Origin: Chlorops oryzae
Taxonomy: Eukaryota; Arthropoda; Insecta; Diptera; Chloropidae
NCBI GenBank assembly: GCA_020466095.1
Contig: CM035808.1
Span: forward strand, 68,891,957-68,955,956
Direction of reading: 5' to 3'
Length of the DNA stretch: 64,000 nucleotides
Every line of letters starts with the position of its first letter. Within the stretch, counting starts at the first letter, position 1. Shown piece by piece: positions 1-11,118 of this stretch. The notes under the pieces were generated by a model that was not told the DNA's origin, made no database searches, and worked only from the letters and a program-made list of their open reading frames with translations. A program made the translations under genes and the position numbers.

Positions 1-1733
1 TCTGCCTCGATCAAAGAGTTTCAGTCCCCTAGCTCCAAAATCCTCAAGATAACCATGTAGAAGGCAGTACGTTTTGTTTGCCTGGGCTTAGATCTCCGCA
101 TTGGAGGAGGTTTTTCCTACGGGAATCTGGTTTGGCAGCATTTCAAAAATGTAGGTACTACCTTAAAACGATGTTAAGTCGAAACCAGAAAACAACAAAC
201 GGCCACGGCCCTCATTTATTCCCCAAAAGTCAGGCAAAAGGTGTTACCTGCCCTAACCCATGCACCCAACCATAGGTTACGTTGAATCAAAAGTAAATTA
301 TCTGGAACCACCTATGCTGGTTTCCTTAGTCAGTGGAAGTTCTGCGATTAAAGAAAAACTTTCAAATATCAAGATATGAAAAAAAAATTTAACTTAACAA
401 AACAAGAATTTAACATATTCATTATTTTCAAAATTGTGACGCTTCTTTAAAGCGCGTAAATTGCTTAGATTTCAACATAAATGCCACCGAACAAAAAAAA
501 AGTCAACTCCTAAATAAAAAATTACTGCAAATTGAATCAATAATGGTCGTTCACTAGGCCAAAACTTTCTTCTTTTTTTTATGGAAGGCAAAACCAAAAC
601 AAAAGGAATTCTTAAAAAGCAAGATGGACATTTTTAAATTTTTAAACAAACAAACCAAACGGATATATATTTATATAAGCCGTGGTTTTTCCCTTTTATT
701 CTTGAACTTCAAAATTTGCGTTCTTTGTGTTCCTCACTTAACCCCTTTGCCCTTGAAATCAGCAACCCACCAAGCAGCACATGCGCATGCACATGACTTT
801 GTGTTTAGGACGATATCCCAGAGTCCAGACTCATCAATCGTGGCTTCAATTGGAACACCCGGAAGGAAATATGGATGACTACCAATGCTTTCTTTAGCAG
901 GGAATGTAATCCCGGCCGATGCAGTGGAATTCTGCCAAAAGACACCAATCAATCGTCTTTTTTCCGACCTCAATTTATTTGTTTAACTTGTTATAAGAGC
1001 CAGAAATAACGCAGGTGCAAATAAATTAAAACATGTAACCGGAACTACGTTCTACGAATTTCGTATTTTGTTCGTCAATATTTCAAAGTAATCTAGTCGT
1101 GATTTGCTTTCAGAACGAATTTTTCGTTCAAAAATTGTGTTATTTATCTTTAGAAATCTCAACATTAAGTTGTTTTTGAAAAATATTTATATAATGCATA
1201 TGTTAAGTGCTGTTTCAAATATATTCTTTAACTATTTGAGAAAAAAATGCACAAAGTCCCTGTGGAACCAAAAAGTTTCAACCGCAATATCTGGCGAACG
1301 TTAGCTTATTTGGCAAAACGAAAAACGTAGCATTTCTGGGTTTAATAAGTACTTTCAAGAACGCCAAACAAAAGTTTCTTCGGAAACTATGTGTTGCACT
1401 ATGTTTTATAAACAAATATGTAAAGAAAAGAAAATAAGTCGACTTAAAACTAAAACAATAAGAGATCTTTCAATTAATTCTATCCGATAAGCGAGTGAAG
1501 AATTTGGAGAATCCTAACAACATTAGCGGCGCAGCCGGGTTAAACAACCTCTCGAAGAAGTTGGCTTTATACATGTGCAACATTATACATTAAAAAAACT
1601 TATAGTCCTTGGTATTAAAATACCATTCTTCCGCAATTTCAAGCGCAATAATTATTTGAAGAAAAATAACTTCTCATTATTTAAAAATTTTAACCGGGGT
1701 AAGATCTTCTTTATATATTAAGATAGGCCCGGG
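1..1733. other. AT-rich DNA without recognisable gene
   Basis: Only short open frames occur here and none shows a domain, signal peptide or codon pattern that I recognise. I see no terminal repeats that would define a mobile element. It could be intergenic, intronic or old transposon sequence. Confidence 0.5.
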
Positions 1734-1751
1734 ATATTTAATACAAATAAA

Positions 1752-2140
1752 AACAAGTAAGGGTGTTATAGTCAGGCGAGCCTGTTAATCGAATACCCGA
1801 CACAGATAATTTTTAACATCGAGAGGTGTTCAAGGCCATAAGGGCCCCATATACCGACTTTTGTTTAATTTCTTTATGAAAACCGACCCTTTTCCACGCC
1901 CACTTTTCCAATTATTTTAATCGGAGGCTTATATTTACGCTCAAATTCTAAGTTTCAGTGTAATATCTGAAAAAAATTCGTATATGGGGCAGTTTTGACA
2001 ATTTTTGGAGGATGTTCATGGCTACAAAGGAAGCATAACTGCTAAATTTCATTCAAGTCCCATTTGAATTTCGGGTGTAGGAGACAATTTTCGAAAACCG
2101 CCCTTCTGCCACGCCCAATTTTTCAATTCTTGAAAATAAT
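1752..2140 (+). repeat. Left half of a mini-me-like dispersed repeat
   Basis: The stretch starts with an AAGTAAGGGTGTTATAGTC-type segment followed by GAATACCCGACACAGAT. Its likely other half lies at 11119-11545 and ends in TATACCCTCGACACAGAG followed by GGGTATAAAA. The two halves are separated by BEL1. Repeats with such ends and an internal GTCY tract are known in flies as mini-me type elements; assigning this copy to them is inference. Confidence 0.5.
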
Positions 2141-2679
2141 TGTCTGATTTCAGACTAAAGAGGACGTACCTGGTACTCCACTGCTGACCTTGGGGGATGC
2201 CGGGTACGTCGATTTATATGTCGGTTTGCGCGACGATATTTCGGTTTATGAATTTCAAATTTTGGTTTTCCGTTTATCTTATAAAAAATTCAACTTCTTT
2301 TTTTTTCAATTTAATTCTTTTCGTTTGGCCTTTTCATTTATTCAATAATTTCAAATTTGGGTTTTTTCCTTTTGTTTTTCGTAGGTTTAATTTTAGTTTT
2401 CCCGATGGGGTTTTTTGTCTCGTTGTATTCGATTGAGTTAAGTTAAGAAAAATTAAAATTAAATTCAAATTTCGATTTTTGTGTTGATTTGATCTTTGTG
2501 GTTTTAACGTTTTTGCCGGCGCTTGGGTGAGCTGTTAACGCGAAGAGACTTTTCAGGCAATAAAGAGAGCAGCGCTGCCAGTTAGCCCAGTCGAACGCGA
2601 AAAAGGTACTCAATAAGATTGGTTATTTTGCCGTTCTTTAAAGCCCCGGCTTCAAAGTGGCTACGGCGAAAAACCAACA
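2141..2679 (-). repeat. BEL1 3' LTR
   Basis: The 539-bp repeat matches 7839-8295 plus 11081-11118. It has TG...CA ends. The copy in the 5' LTR lacks about 45 bp around 2255-2310 (a T-rich stretch), which explains its shorter length. Confidence 0.85.
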
Positions 2680-2682
2680 TAG

Positions 2683-3822
2683 TGCCCGCCTTGGGCTACG
2701 CAACCGATGACTCGAATGGGGGGCACGGCTTGCGCAGATAGATGCAAGGGGGCATCCCGAGACGGAGCGGCGGTATGAGGTGGACAACTCGTGTCGGAAC
2801 CTCTTTGGTGATACGCGGAGCGCATCAGGTGGCCAAAGTCTATAATTTTTGCTCGAATGTCGGTAATGCAAAGCTCCGCAAGGATCAAATGGCCGGATGA
2901 TGGTCGGAGTCAGCCATCTACTGGCAGATTCATATTTGCATTCTTTACCACCGAGTATGTATGACGAGGCGATGTTTAGCAAAAGATCAACCAAACCGGT
3001 CTGCAGCACCGATCCAACACGAAGCACATCGCTCAGCGATAAGAAGGAAGAGGTAGTCTGCCAAGCGTTGAAAACGGCTTGTACCTTCGTGGATATATTC
3101 TCAGGCTTCATTATTGTATGGTGGGGAAGATCAAACGAACGGGGATCATTTTCTCGTGGTTGCCGCCGAGCGAGCCTTTTTTCCAAGCTCCTGTATTGCG
3201 TCAGCGCCCCAATTGGCGACGAGTCATCCAAATTTGTAGATGTGATTGTAGCATAAAGTTCTTTGCAGTAGATGTCCTCTGGAAGAGGGCGAAGAGAGGT
3301 TGAAATTTCCTCTTGTTCTCCAAATGATTTGAGTGACTCGTGAAGTGACTCCTGGTGGTCTCCGGAGGAGATTTGCTTCTTTAGCGCTTCGATGGATTTG
3401 CTGGCGATTGGCCCACTCAAATACCATCCGAATACTGAATTTTGGGCAATTAAGCCCCCACCGATGTTCATCTTGATGCCCGACCGCAACAACTTCGGCA
3501 TGATATCCGACCCAATTACAATATCGATGCGGGATGGATTCATAAAACAGGGATCAGCGAGCTCCAACGATTGTAATGCGTGGGGATCCGAATTGGAGAA
3601 CGTTTTGGCCGGAAGCCAATTGGTCAATTTTGGCAACATCACGGCGTCGATTTCATCCTCGAACATAGAACGAGGCGATGCGAGTGTGATGGTGCACTTC
3701 TTTTCAGCGATTTGGGTGCATTGTCCACCCATGACTGTAAAGTTGCATACTTTAGGGGTCGTTAGCAAATTCAAATGCAGCTGCAGTCGATCAGTAAGAA
3801 ATTTCCTCCGCAAACCTTGATC
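2683..3822 (-). pseudogene. BEL1 protease and truncated RT remnant
   Basis: The frame reads a DUF1758/A17-type retroelement aspartic protease region (IDIVIGSDIMPKLL, then NSVFGWYLSGP), which is the typical tail of the BEL protease. It passes into the start of a BEL RT (VQAVFNAWQTTSSFLSLSDVL). After LLLNIASSY the sequence jumps to material just upstream of the polypurine tract, so the RT active site, RNase H and integrase are missing. The element cannot move by itself. The frame runs into the LTR at 2679. BEL pol usually exceeds 1500 residues, while this piece has about 380. Confidence 0.8.
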
Positions 3823-5168
3823 TTAAAGCGCCCGAACCGTTGGTAAAAGCGCCTGAGTATGGCTGATGGAGACGTGTGCGTGTGCCTGTGACGGGGAGGG
3901 GATGCTCACGGAGCTCGAAGCCTCTGATTGCGCACGAAAATGCGGCGGTTGGCTAGTCGGAAACGGGCCCATCTCCGGGGGAGATGTCAGGGGGGGGGGG
4001 GGGGTAGAGACTTTGTTGTCCGGTGTTGCAGCCGCGCTCGAATCATGCAACAAAGTTTGATGTCGTTGTTGGCACTTCGCACAGTTGTGTTGACTGGTGC
4101 AATTGGATCGTTGGCGACTGGTAGCGAGACAATTGAAGCAACGCTTTGGTTCTGTGATGATTTGAAAACGTTCCGCGACTGGCATCTTTAAAAATTGAGG
4201 GCGTTGGCGTAGAGGGTGATTTCCATTGCACAAGGAACACGATCCTAGTATTTGCTCTTGTGTGTGGAACGCGAAGGTCGATGAAATTGGCTGGTTTGCT
4301 GATAGAACCGTCGCTTTTACTTCCGTGAAGCTCGAAAGGCGTTCGACGACTTTATAACGATTGCTGAGAAACTCTTTCATCTGTTTCCAATTCGGCAGCT
4401 CTCGAAGCGATGAAAGCGACTGCTCCAAATGTGCGATCGTAGAGGCTGGTAGGCGGCTGGAGCAAATATGGACGAGCATGGCATCAAAAAAATCGACAAC
4501 TCCTTGACTTTTCATCAGGGTGATACAACAGCTGACCGTCGTTTGTATTTTGAAAATTCCCTCGCTGGTTTCGTTTTCAATAGGCGGCAGATCAAACAAG
4601 GTTTTTAATTGATGATCGATTAAAATGCGCTTGTTCTCGTAGCGCGTCTTGAGAGCCTCCCAGGCATGGATAAAATTCGAGCCGCATAATGGATATCCTT
4701 TAACAATCGTAGCTGCGGCGACTGTCGTTTTGTAATGCAGAAAGTAGAGCTTTTGTACGGGTGGCAACCTTGGATTGTTCATGGATAAAGCTGTTAACAT
4801 ATCACGAAACGCTGGCCGCTCATTGTACCCTCCGGAAAAATTCGCGACGTCACAAGGAGGCACTCGAATAAAATTATCTTCTGGCGGCATCTCAGCATAT
4901 TGGGGAGGCGCCCGTGAGCTGGATAATGGCTGATGTGCATGGGAATGTTTCCGTAACAAATCCTTCAGCTGCACTCGAGCAGTTACATGGAGATCGCGAC
5001 ATTCATTATTTGTAACAAGAGCATTGGCGCAACCTCCGCAGTCCATTCGTCATGTGCGATAGCGCGGCTGTAAGTCTCTTGAACACGTTGCCAACAAGAG
5101 TCAGTTTCCTCAATTTTAACTTCGATGAGCGACTCGGTTTGATTCAGGGGATTGGAGCGCATAATCAC
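3823..5168 (-). pseudogene. BEL1 gag (DUF1759 type with zinc knuckles)
   Basis: A 407-residue frame (5046-3823) carries the BEL/Pao gag core with the PLCGSNFIHAWEALKTRYENK segment. Near residues 295-345 lie cysteine motifs (CSLCNGNHPL, CFNCLA, CAKCQQRHQTLLH) that bind RNA in this family. An N-terminal piece with a glutamate/tryptophan segment lies in another frame (5168-4983), so a frameshift separates the two. A single in-frame TAA (3825-3823) separates gag from the protease frame. In related elements gag and pol are often one frame, so this may be a nonsense change. Confidence 0.8.
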
Positions 5169-5282
5169 ATCGCAGTAGCTCTAAAGCTGCTCCACCGCAT
5201 CATTGAATTGTTAATTGAAAACCATTTTGGAAGCGAGCATGAAACGTTAACACAGAGCTCAAGCAACGCGATTCCGAAGTGA

Positions 5283-5753
5283 AAAAACGAAAAAATATTG
5301 AATAATATTTCAGCAAAATTAACGAATATACTCGCCCACGCTTGAATTTAATTTTACTAAACCCAAAATTATCGATGACAATCTGGATGTACTAGCCTTT
5401 GTCGGGTGCGGAAGAGACCGGTTGTAGGGCACGGTGATGATCGATGTCATCTGAGCACCTTCAAGTCAGCCGTGGCAAAGAAACAAACAAACTAGAGAAT
5501 ATATATGCAACCGTGGCAGCGAATCCTCAATGATTCCTGCGCTTCGCAACACCTCCACAAGACTCCTGGTACTCCGAATCCAATATTTAAAAATTCCAAA
5601 TTATTTAACAAATTCCAGTATGAAAATATAGGTCAAATTAAATTGATTTGTTGGAAATTTAGGTTTTTTAACCAATTCGCAAAGCCGATGTGATGCACGT
5701 AAATCAAAAACAGCATGCAGGCAGAGCGCAGGCAGAGCGACGGATCGTATGTA
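5283..5753. other. BEL1 5' internal/leader sequence, left of the mariner
   Basis: I see no gene here. This is BEL1 internal DNA between the gag start and the mariner insertion, and it ends in the TA target (5752-5753). Confidence 0.5.
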
Positions 5754-5820
5754 ACAGGTTGGCTGATAAGTCCCCGGTCTAACAAAGAAAAACCCATTTT
5801 TTTGTCAAAATTCGTTTTTA

Positions 5821-7113
5821 TTATTCAACATAGTTCCCTTCAAGAGCGATACAACGATTATAACGACCTTCCAATTTTTTGATATCATTTTGGTAGTACT
5901 CCATCGGTTTTGCCTCAAAATAGGCCTCAGCACATATAACCATATACGTCACTCTCATAGATATTGCGTGGGATGTTTCGCGCCAGTTAGAAAAAGATGT
6001 TACTCGGCAGGCAAAAAAAGAGCGAGAGAGAAAAACTTTTGGTGAGTACCTAAGTGAAAAATGCTCATTTTGGTGGGTACCCAAGACCGTGGTGGGTACC
6101 CAAGACCGTGTTGAAAAGAGCCAAAATGGAAACGGCTCCTGAGTGACATATAATATATAGTTATATATGGGCCTCAGTTTTGGCGAAAACATCTTCATTG
6201 CAGCCAAATTTCTTCTCTGCGAGCACCCTTTTGAGGTCTGAGAACCAGAAAAAGTCGCTGGGGGCCAGATCTGGAGAATACGGTGGGTGGGGAAGCAATT
6301 CGAAGGCTTATTCATGAATCTTTGCCACAGTTCTCAATGATTTGTGGCACGGTGCGTTGTCTTGGTGGAAAAACACTTTTTTCTTCTTCATATGGGGCCG
6401 CTTTGCCGCGATTTCAAACTTCAAACGCTCCAATAACGACATTTAATAGTCACTGTTGATGGTTTTTCCCTTCTCAAGATAATCGATAAAAATTATTCCA
6501 TGCCCATCCCAAAAAAACAGAGGCCATTACTTTGCCAGCGGACTTTTGAGTCTTTCCACGCTTCGGAGACGGTTCACCGATCGCTGTCCACTCAGCCGAC
6601 TGTCGATTGGACTCAGGAGTGTAGTGATAGAGCCATGTTTCATCCATTGTCACATATCGACGCAAAAACTCGGGTGTATTGCGAGTTAACAGCTGCAAAC
6701 ACCGCTCAGAATCATCAACACGTTGTTGTTTTTGGTCAAATGTGAGCTCGCGCGGCACCCATTTTGCACAGAGCTTTTTCATATCCAAATATTGATGAAT
6801 GATATGACCAACACGTTCCTTTAATATCTTTAAGGCCTCTGCTATCTCGATCAAATTCATTTTACGGTCATTCAAAATCATTTTGTGAATTTTTTTGATG
6901 TTTTCGTCGGTAACCACCTCTTTCGGGCGTCCACTGCGTTCACCGTCCTCCGTGCTCATTTCACCACGCTTGAATTTTGCATACCAATCAATTATTGTTG
7001 ATTTTCCTGGGGCAGAGTCCGGAAACTCATTATCAAGCCAAGTTTTTGCTTCCACTGTATTTTTTCTTCAGAAAACAGTATTTTATCAAAACACGAAATT
7101 CCTCTTTTTCCAT
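5821..7113 (-). pseudogene. Himar1-like mariner transposase, broken
   Basis: The DD34D cut-and-paste transposase shows an N-terminal helix-turn-helix region (KSTIIDWYAKFKRGE) and WVPRELTFDQK. The first catalytic aspartate is in VTMDETWLYHYT. The ATG is at 7113-7111. The frame is broken by a frameshift before VEAKTWLDNE, an extra base in a poly-A run near 6510 and an in-frame TAA at 6445-6443. The MITE at 5931-6169 separates the last roughly 50 codons. The C-terminal KKLEGRYNRCIALEGNYVE is still legible. It resembles Himar1 very closely, far more than the other mariner in the window. Confidence 0.93.
5931..6169. mobile_element. 239-bp MITE with 8-bp TSD, nested in mariner copy A
   Basis: The 8-mer GGCCTCAG occurs at 5923-5930 and again at 6170-6177. 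Copy B of the mariner has it once, so the empty site is present in this window. The insert begins CACATATAACCATATA and the complement of its right end begins CATATATAACTATATA; both then reach GTCACTC. It has no coding capacity. An 8-bp duplication suits hAT or P-type elements. The CA...TG ends and GGCC-rich target lean towards P, but that is inference. Confidence 0.85.
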
Positions 7114-7292
7114 TTTTTTCACAATAACAAAAGTTGCTTCACAAAAGACGCTCTATCTCACAAACTATTTGACTTACAGACGTCAAGTTTTGACACGAAT
7201 CATTTGAAGGTTGCCACTATATAAAAATAATATGCATTTATTACTAGCGACGCCATCTATGTGTCAGACCGGGGACTTATCAGCCAACCTGT

Positions 7293-7838
7293 TATAAGGT
7301 CGTGTGTTCTAATTGAGGTCACCCATTGTCGCTCGAACAGGCAATACGCGATCAACGTCTCTGTTCGAAGTTCGATGCAACGTACAGCGTTAGAACTGAC
7401 CTACGCAACACAATGCTCGTATGCCCTATGCGTTTATACAGATGGTCTGGCTCGCTGTATGCTGGCCTTGAGTTCGTATGAAATTTCGATGAAAAAACCA
7501 AAGTCGAGACACAGTTTCGCTGCGTGTCCAGAACGAGAACGAGAAAACCAAATGCTGCTATGTGTTTGTTGTTTTGCACTATCGGCTGTGCACAAAAACC
7601 ACCACCAAACGACACACGGGTGTGCGAGTGAGACAGATGATTGATGTCGAGGAGGAAAGAGTTTCTCCCGCCGTTATGTTGTAATGCGTGACATGTGCTT
7701 TGATCTTGTCGTGCCCTTGAACTTGCACTAGGGCAAACAGAGGTCAAAGGCGACGTGCACCTGCCGGACTTTTTCGACCCTTTCTAACTATTATGGTCCA
7801 CCAGAACCTATTCCAGGCTCCTGGCAGGATCGCCAAAA
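7293..7838 (-). other. BEL1 5' leader with tRNA primer-binding site
   Basis: This non-coding leader lies next to the 5' LTR. On the minus strand TGGCGATCCTGCCAGGAG (7835-7818) starts three bases inside the LTR. It is complementary to what I recall as a fly tRNA-Arg 3' end, so it is the likely primer-binding site. The open frames here have no recognisable domain. Confidence 0.65.
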
Positions 7839-8295
7839 TGTCTGATTTCAGACTAAAGAGGACGTACCTGGTACTTCGCTGCTGACCCTGGGGGATGCCG
7901 GGTACGTCGATTTATATGTCGGTTTGCGCGACGATATTTCGGTTTATGAATTCACTTTAATTCTTTTCGTTTGGCCTTTTCACCTATTCAATAATTTCAA
8001 ATTTGGGTTTTTTTTCCTTTTGTTTTTCGTAGGTTAGATTTTAGTTTTCCCGATGGGGTTTTTTGTCTCGTTGTATTCGATTAAGTTAAGTCAAGGAAAT
8101 TAAAATTAATTTCAAATTTCGCATTTTTTTTTTTGTTTTGATTTGAGCTTTGTGGTTTTAACGTTTTTGCCGGCGCTTGGGCGAGTTGTTAACGCGAATA
8201 GACTTTTCCGACAATGAACAGGGCAGCGCTGCCGGCTAGCGCAGTCGAACGCGAAAAAGGTGCTCAATAAGATTGGTTATTTTGCCGTTCTTTAA
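7839..8295 (-). repeat. BEL1 5' LTR, major part
   Basis: It matches 2141-2643 and is cut at TTAA (8292-8295) by piggyBac. The remaining 38 bp lie at 11081-11118. Confidence 0.85.
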
Positions 8296-11076
8296 CCCAT
8301 TTTAAACCGCTGTACGATTATTCGTACACCAACTTTAAAAAATTATAAAAAATATTTTAACCGTGTTTCTGTGCTTTTTTTGTTTCTTAATATTCATTTT
8401 ATAGTTTTTCAAAATAATTATTACAAAAGTTTTTGGAAAAAAATTGATGTTTTTGGGAAAAAAAAATTAATTTAAAAAAGTGTATTTTTTGGAACATTTT
8501 TCGCGAGAAAAATTTTAATTTAAAAAAATTAACTCTTCACATATAACTGATGATTTCCGCTCCCAAAAGTTCGCAAAAAAGTATAATAGACAAATACTTC
8601 CAAATTTTCGTTAAAAATTTATCGAAATTTGTTAATATAAATATCCGTTCGATTAATCGTACGTTGGTCCATAACTAAGCAAATCATTATGTCATCTCTC
8701 TCGATCCAACGTTTGCTGCTGACACAGCTGTTAACGCATTTTTGAAATAATTAAGTAAATTTCTTATTAAAAATGGCTCGTCGTCGCTTTTTAAAGGCTT
8801 CGGAAATTCAAGATGTCATTGAAAACTGGAGTGACGGCGATGTAAATCTTATAACACTTTGCCCACCGGACAAAGTCGACCAAGTTACCGACAATGAAGA
8901 CATCGATGATGAAGAACTCCCAAATGGGAACTTGGCAGAAATACCAGAGGTGGCAGGGTTTGTGGAAGTTGAGTGCAGTTCTTTTCAAGAAGATTTCGCT
9001 GCACCAACATGTGGTGCTGAATTGGATGTAATGCCAAAAGCCGCATTGCATGTCAAAAATCAATCTGAGAAATCAGTTGCTACTTCAAGCAAAAAAAAAC
9101 ACCGACCTAAGTTTGACAACAATAACAATTTACGCACTTCAAACTCTTAAAATTGTAAAAATGTATTTATTTCGGAGGAATATACAGATTTGCAAAATTT
9201 TGGTAGCCCGGATTGGCGTAAGGGCAAAACATCATCCAAAGATGTAATAATTTATGACTTCAGCCCGGATCACTCGCGATTGGCGCGTGTGGCAAGGAAG
9301 TTGGTAACTAAATTGGAACATCTGAGCCCAACGGAACTAATTTTTCCAGTATTTTGATGACGACATGTTGAAACTTTTGCAAACAGAATCCAATCGGCAA
9401 GTTAAGACGACTGTAAATAATCGATTCCATATTACAAATTTATTTTATTTATGCAGATACTAAAACCAGCATAACAATATTGGAGAACTTTGTACAAATC
9501 AAGAAATGAAGCGTTTTCTTCGAACGTTACTTCTTACCGGCTATAGTACAGTGCCTTCTATAAGCGACTATTGGAGTAAGAGGCCATCATTGGGTAGACG
9601 AGTAGTCCAGAAAGCCATGTCTCGCAATAAGTTCAAACAAATAAAGTAATATTTGCACTTGGCCAACAACAACGCTTTGAATGCTGAAGATAAATTTGCC
9701 AAATTGCGGCCATATTTTGATATTTTGAATCGGAACTTCAAAAAATTTGGGATATTTAGCGATCATTTGTCTATAGATGAGCAGATGGTTCCTTACTATG
9801 GAAAACATTCAGCCAAGATGTATATTCGCGGTAAGCCAATACGTTTTGGCTACAACCTTTGGTGCTTGTGTTCTTCAGAAGGGTACTTGTACCAGTTCTT
9901 GCCTTATTCTGGCGCAGGCGGTTATAATAAAAAAATAGGCCTCGGAGCTGATGTGGTCTTACACCTTCTGTACATCGTAGAAAATCCTTCTTTCCATGAC
10001 GTCTATTTTGATAATTTTTTTTCTTCTTACTATCTAATGTGCCTTTTATCTGAACAACATTTTTTCGCTACTGGTACTATTCGCCCCAATCGCCTATGTG
10101 GAGCGCCTTTATCAATAGGCCAGAACTTGGCAAAAGGCAAAACGGATTATGTTTTTGATGAAAAAAACAAAATATTATTGACTCGTTGGAGTGACAATAA
10201 AGAAGTCACCCTTATAACAAATCATCAAACCATTGAGCCAACTGCTCGCACAATGCGTTACAGCAAAGAAGCTGGGAAAAAAGTACCGGTCGAAATTGCG
10301 CAGGTGATAGCGCAATACAACCAACACATGGGGGGTGTTGATCTCCATGACAATGCTGTATCTAACTTTCGAATGGCCATTCGTGGTAAAAATTGGTGGT
10401 GGACCCTTTTTATTTCTGGGCTGGATAGCGCATTAGTAAATGCGTGGAAAATTAGTTCTTTCATTAAAAAAATGCTGGGCGAAAAACCAATGTCACAAAT
10501 TCAATTTAAGTCAACGGTGGCAGAAGACTTACTGGCTGTAGACGAATCCGACGAAGAGGACCAAATTGGTTCCAACTACTCAGGAAATGTTAAAAACACT
10601 CATGTGATTTTAAAATACCCAAATTCCCAGCATTTACGCTGTGGCGTGTGCAACAAGACCACAATATACATGTGTGCTCAATGCAATAAGCACTTACATG
10701 CAAAATGTTTTTTGAAATATGAAGCTGATATGTAAAATTTGTAACCCCGAGACTCATTGTACGTATGTATATATTTAAAACATATATATATAGAAGGTTA
10801 AAACATATACTATTTTCGCTATTCATATACCTTATGTGCCTTAACTTTAATAAAAAGTTTATACTGTTGTTTTGTTTATCCACCTGAACTTATTTGTGTT
10901 TCAATATATCATGCAGGGTAATGGACCAACGTACGATTTTTCGTACAGGGCGTATCTGTAAAAGGGGCGGGGAAAAAAAAAATTCCGCCGGATTTATAAT
11001 CAAGCTCAGTTAATAAATAAAAAATAGAAATATTATTGAAAAATTTAAAACATTTCTGATAGCGGTCTAAAATGGG
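8296..11076 (+). mobile_element. piggyBac-family transposon in the BEL1 LTR
   Basis: It is flanked by TTAA at 8292-8295 and 11077-11080, the hallmark of piggyBac. The terminal repeats are CCCATTTTAAACCGC (left) and CCCATTTTAGACCGC (complement of the right end), 14 of 15 identical. Each end holds a GTACGA-N4-TCGTAC palindrome (8312-8327 and 10931-10946). A longer inverted segment ending in ACGTTGGTCCAT lies at about 8655-8672 and 10921-10936. The length is 2781 bp. Confidence 0.96.
8773..10735 (+). pseudogene. piggyBac transposase, broken
   Basis: The N-terminal frame (8773-9150) begins MARRRFLKASEIQDVIENWS and is acidic, as in the family. It is followed by a frameshifted middle and a TAA at 9647-9649 just before YLHLANNN. 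The 9653-10735 frame holds the DDD transposase core: LSIDEQMVPYYG, VYFDNFFSSYYL and GGVDLHDN each carry an expected catalytic aspartate. The C-terminus is a cysteine-rich domain (CGVCNKTTIYMCAQCNKHLHAKCF), as used for end binding. About 9151-9646 is part of the gene but not readable in one frame. Confidence 0.92.
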
Positions 11077-11080
11077 TTAA

Positions 11081-11118
11081 AGCCCCGGCTTCAAAGTGGC
11101 TACGGCGAAAAACCAACA
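11081..11118 (-). repeat. BEL1 5' LTR, terminal 38 bp
   Basis: AGCCCCGGCTTCAAAGTGGC and the following bases match 2642-2679. It is separated from the rest of the LTR by the piggyBac insertion. Confidence 0.9.

Larger units (their letters stand above)
5754..7292 (-). mobile_element. Himar1-like mariner, copy A, with nested MITE
   Basis: The ends are perfect 27-bp inverted repeats beginning ACAGGTTGGCTGATAAGTCC, flanked by TA at 5752-5753 and 7293-7294. They match the known ends of Himar1 (irritans subfamily). The length without the 239-bp MITE and its 8-bp duplication is 1292 bp, the expected size. Copy B lies at 60413-61705. Confidence 0.95.
2141..11118 (-). mobile_element. BEL/Pao LTR retrotransposon BEL1, decayed, with nested insertions
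   Basis: Two related LTRs (2141-2679, and 7839-8295 joined to 11081-11118) start TGTCTGATTTCAGAC and end GAAAAACCAACA. The coding order on the minus strand is gag then aspartic protease then a short RT remnant. A primer site lies inside the right LTR and a GGCGGG-containing purine tract inside the left one, so the right LTR is the 5' LTR. Flanking 5-mers are ATAAT and ATTAT, which fits a 5-bp duplication with one later change. A mariner and a piggyBac element are nested in it. Most of pol (RT core, RNase H, integrase) is deleted. Confidence 0.85.

Noticed and set aside
1..1304. Short frames of 60-85 codons as possible host exons
   Set aside because: No domain, no splice-consistent pattern and AT-rich low-complexity content.
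2897..3820. Plus-strand open frames opposite the BEL1 protease
   Set aside because: They are antisense shadows of the protease/gag relic and show no domain.
7261..7747. Open frames of 127 and 131 codons at the mariner/BEL1 leader border
   Set aside because: They cross the mariner end or lie in the untranslated BEL1 leader, and no family is recognised.
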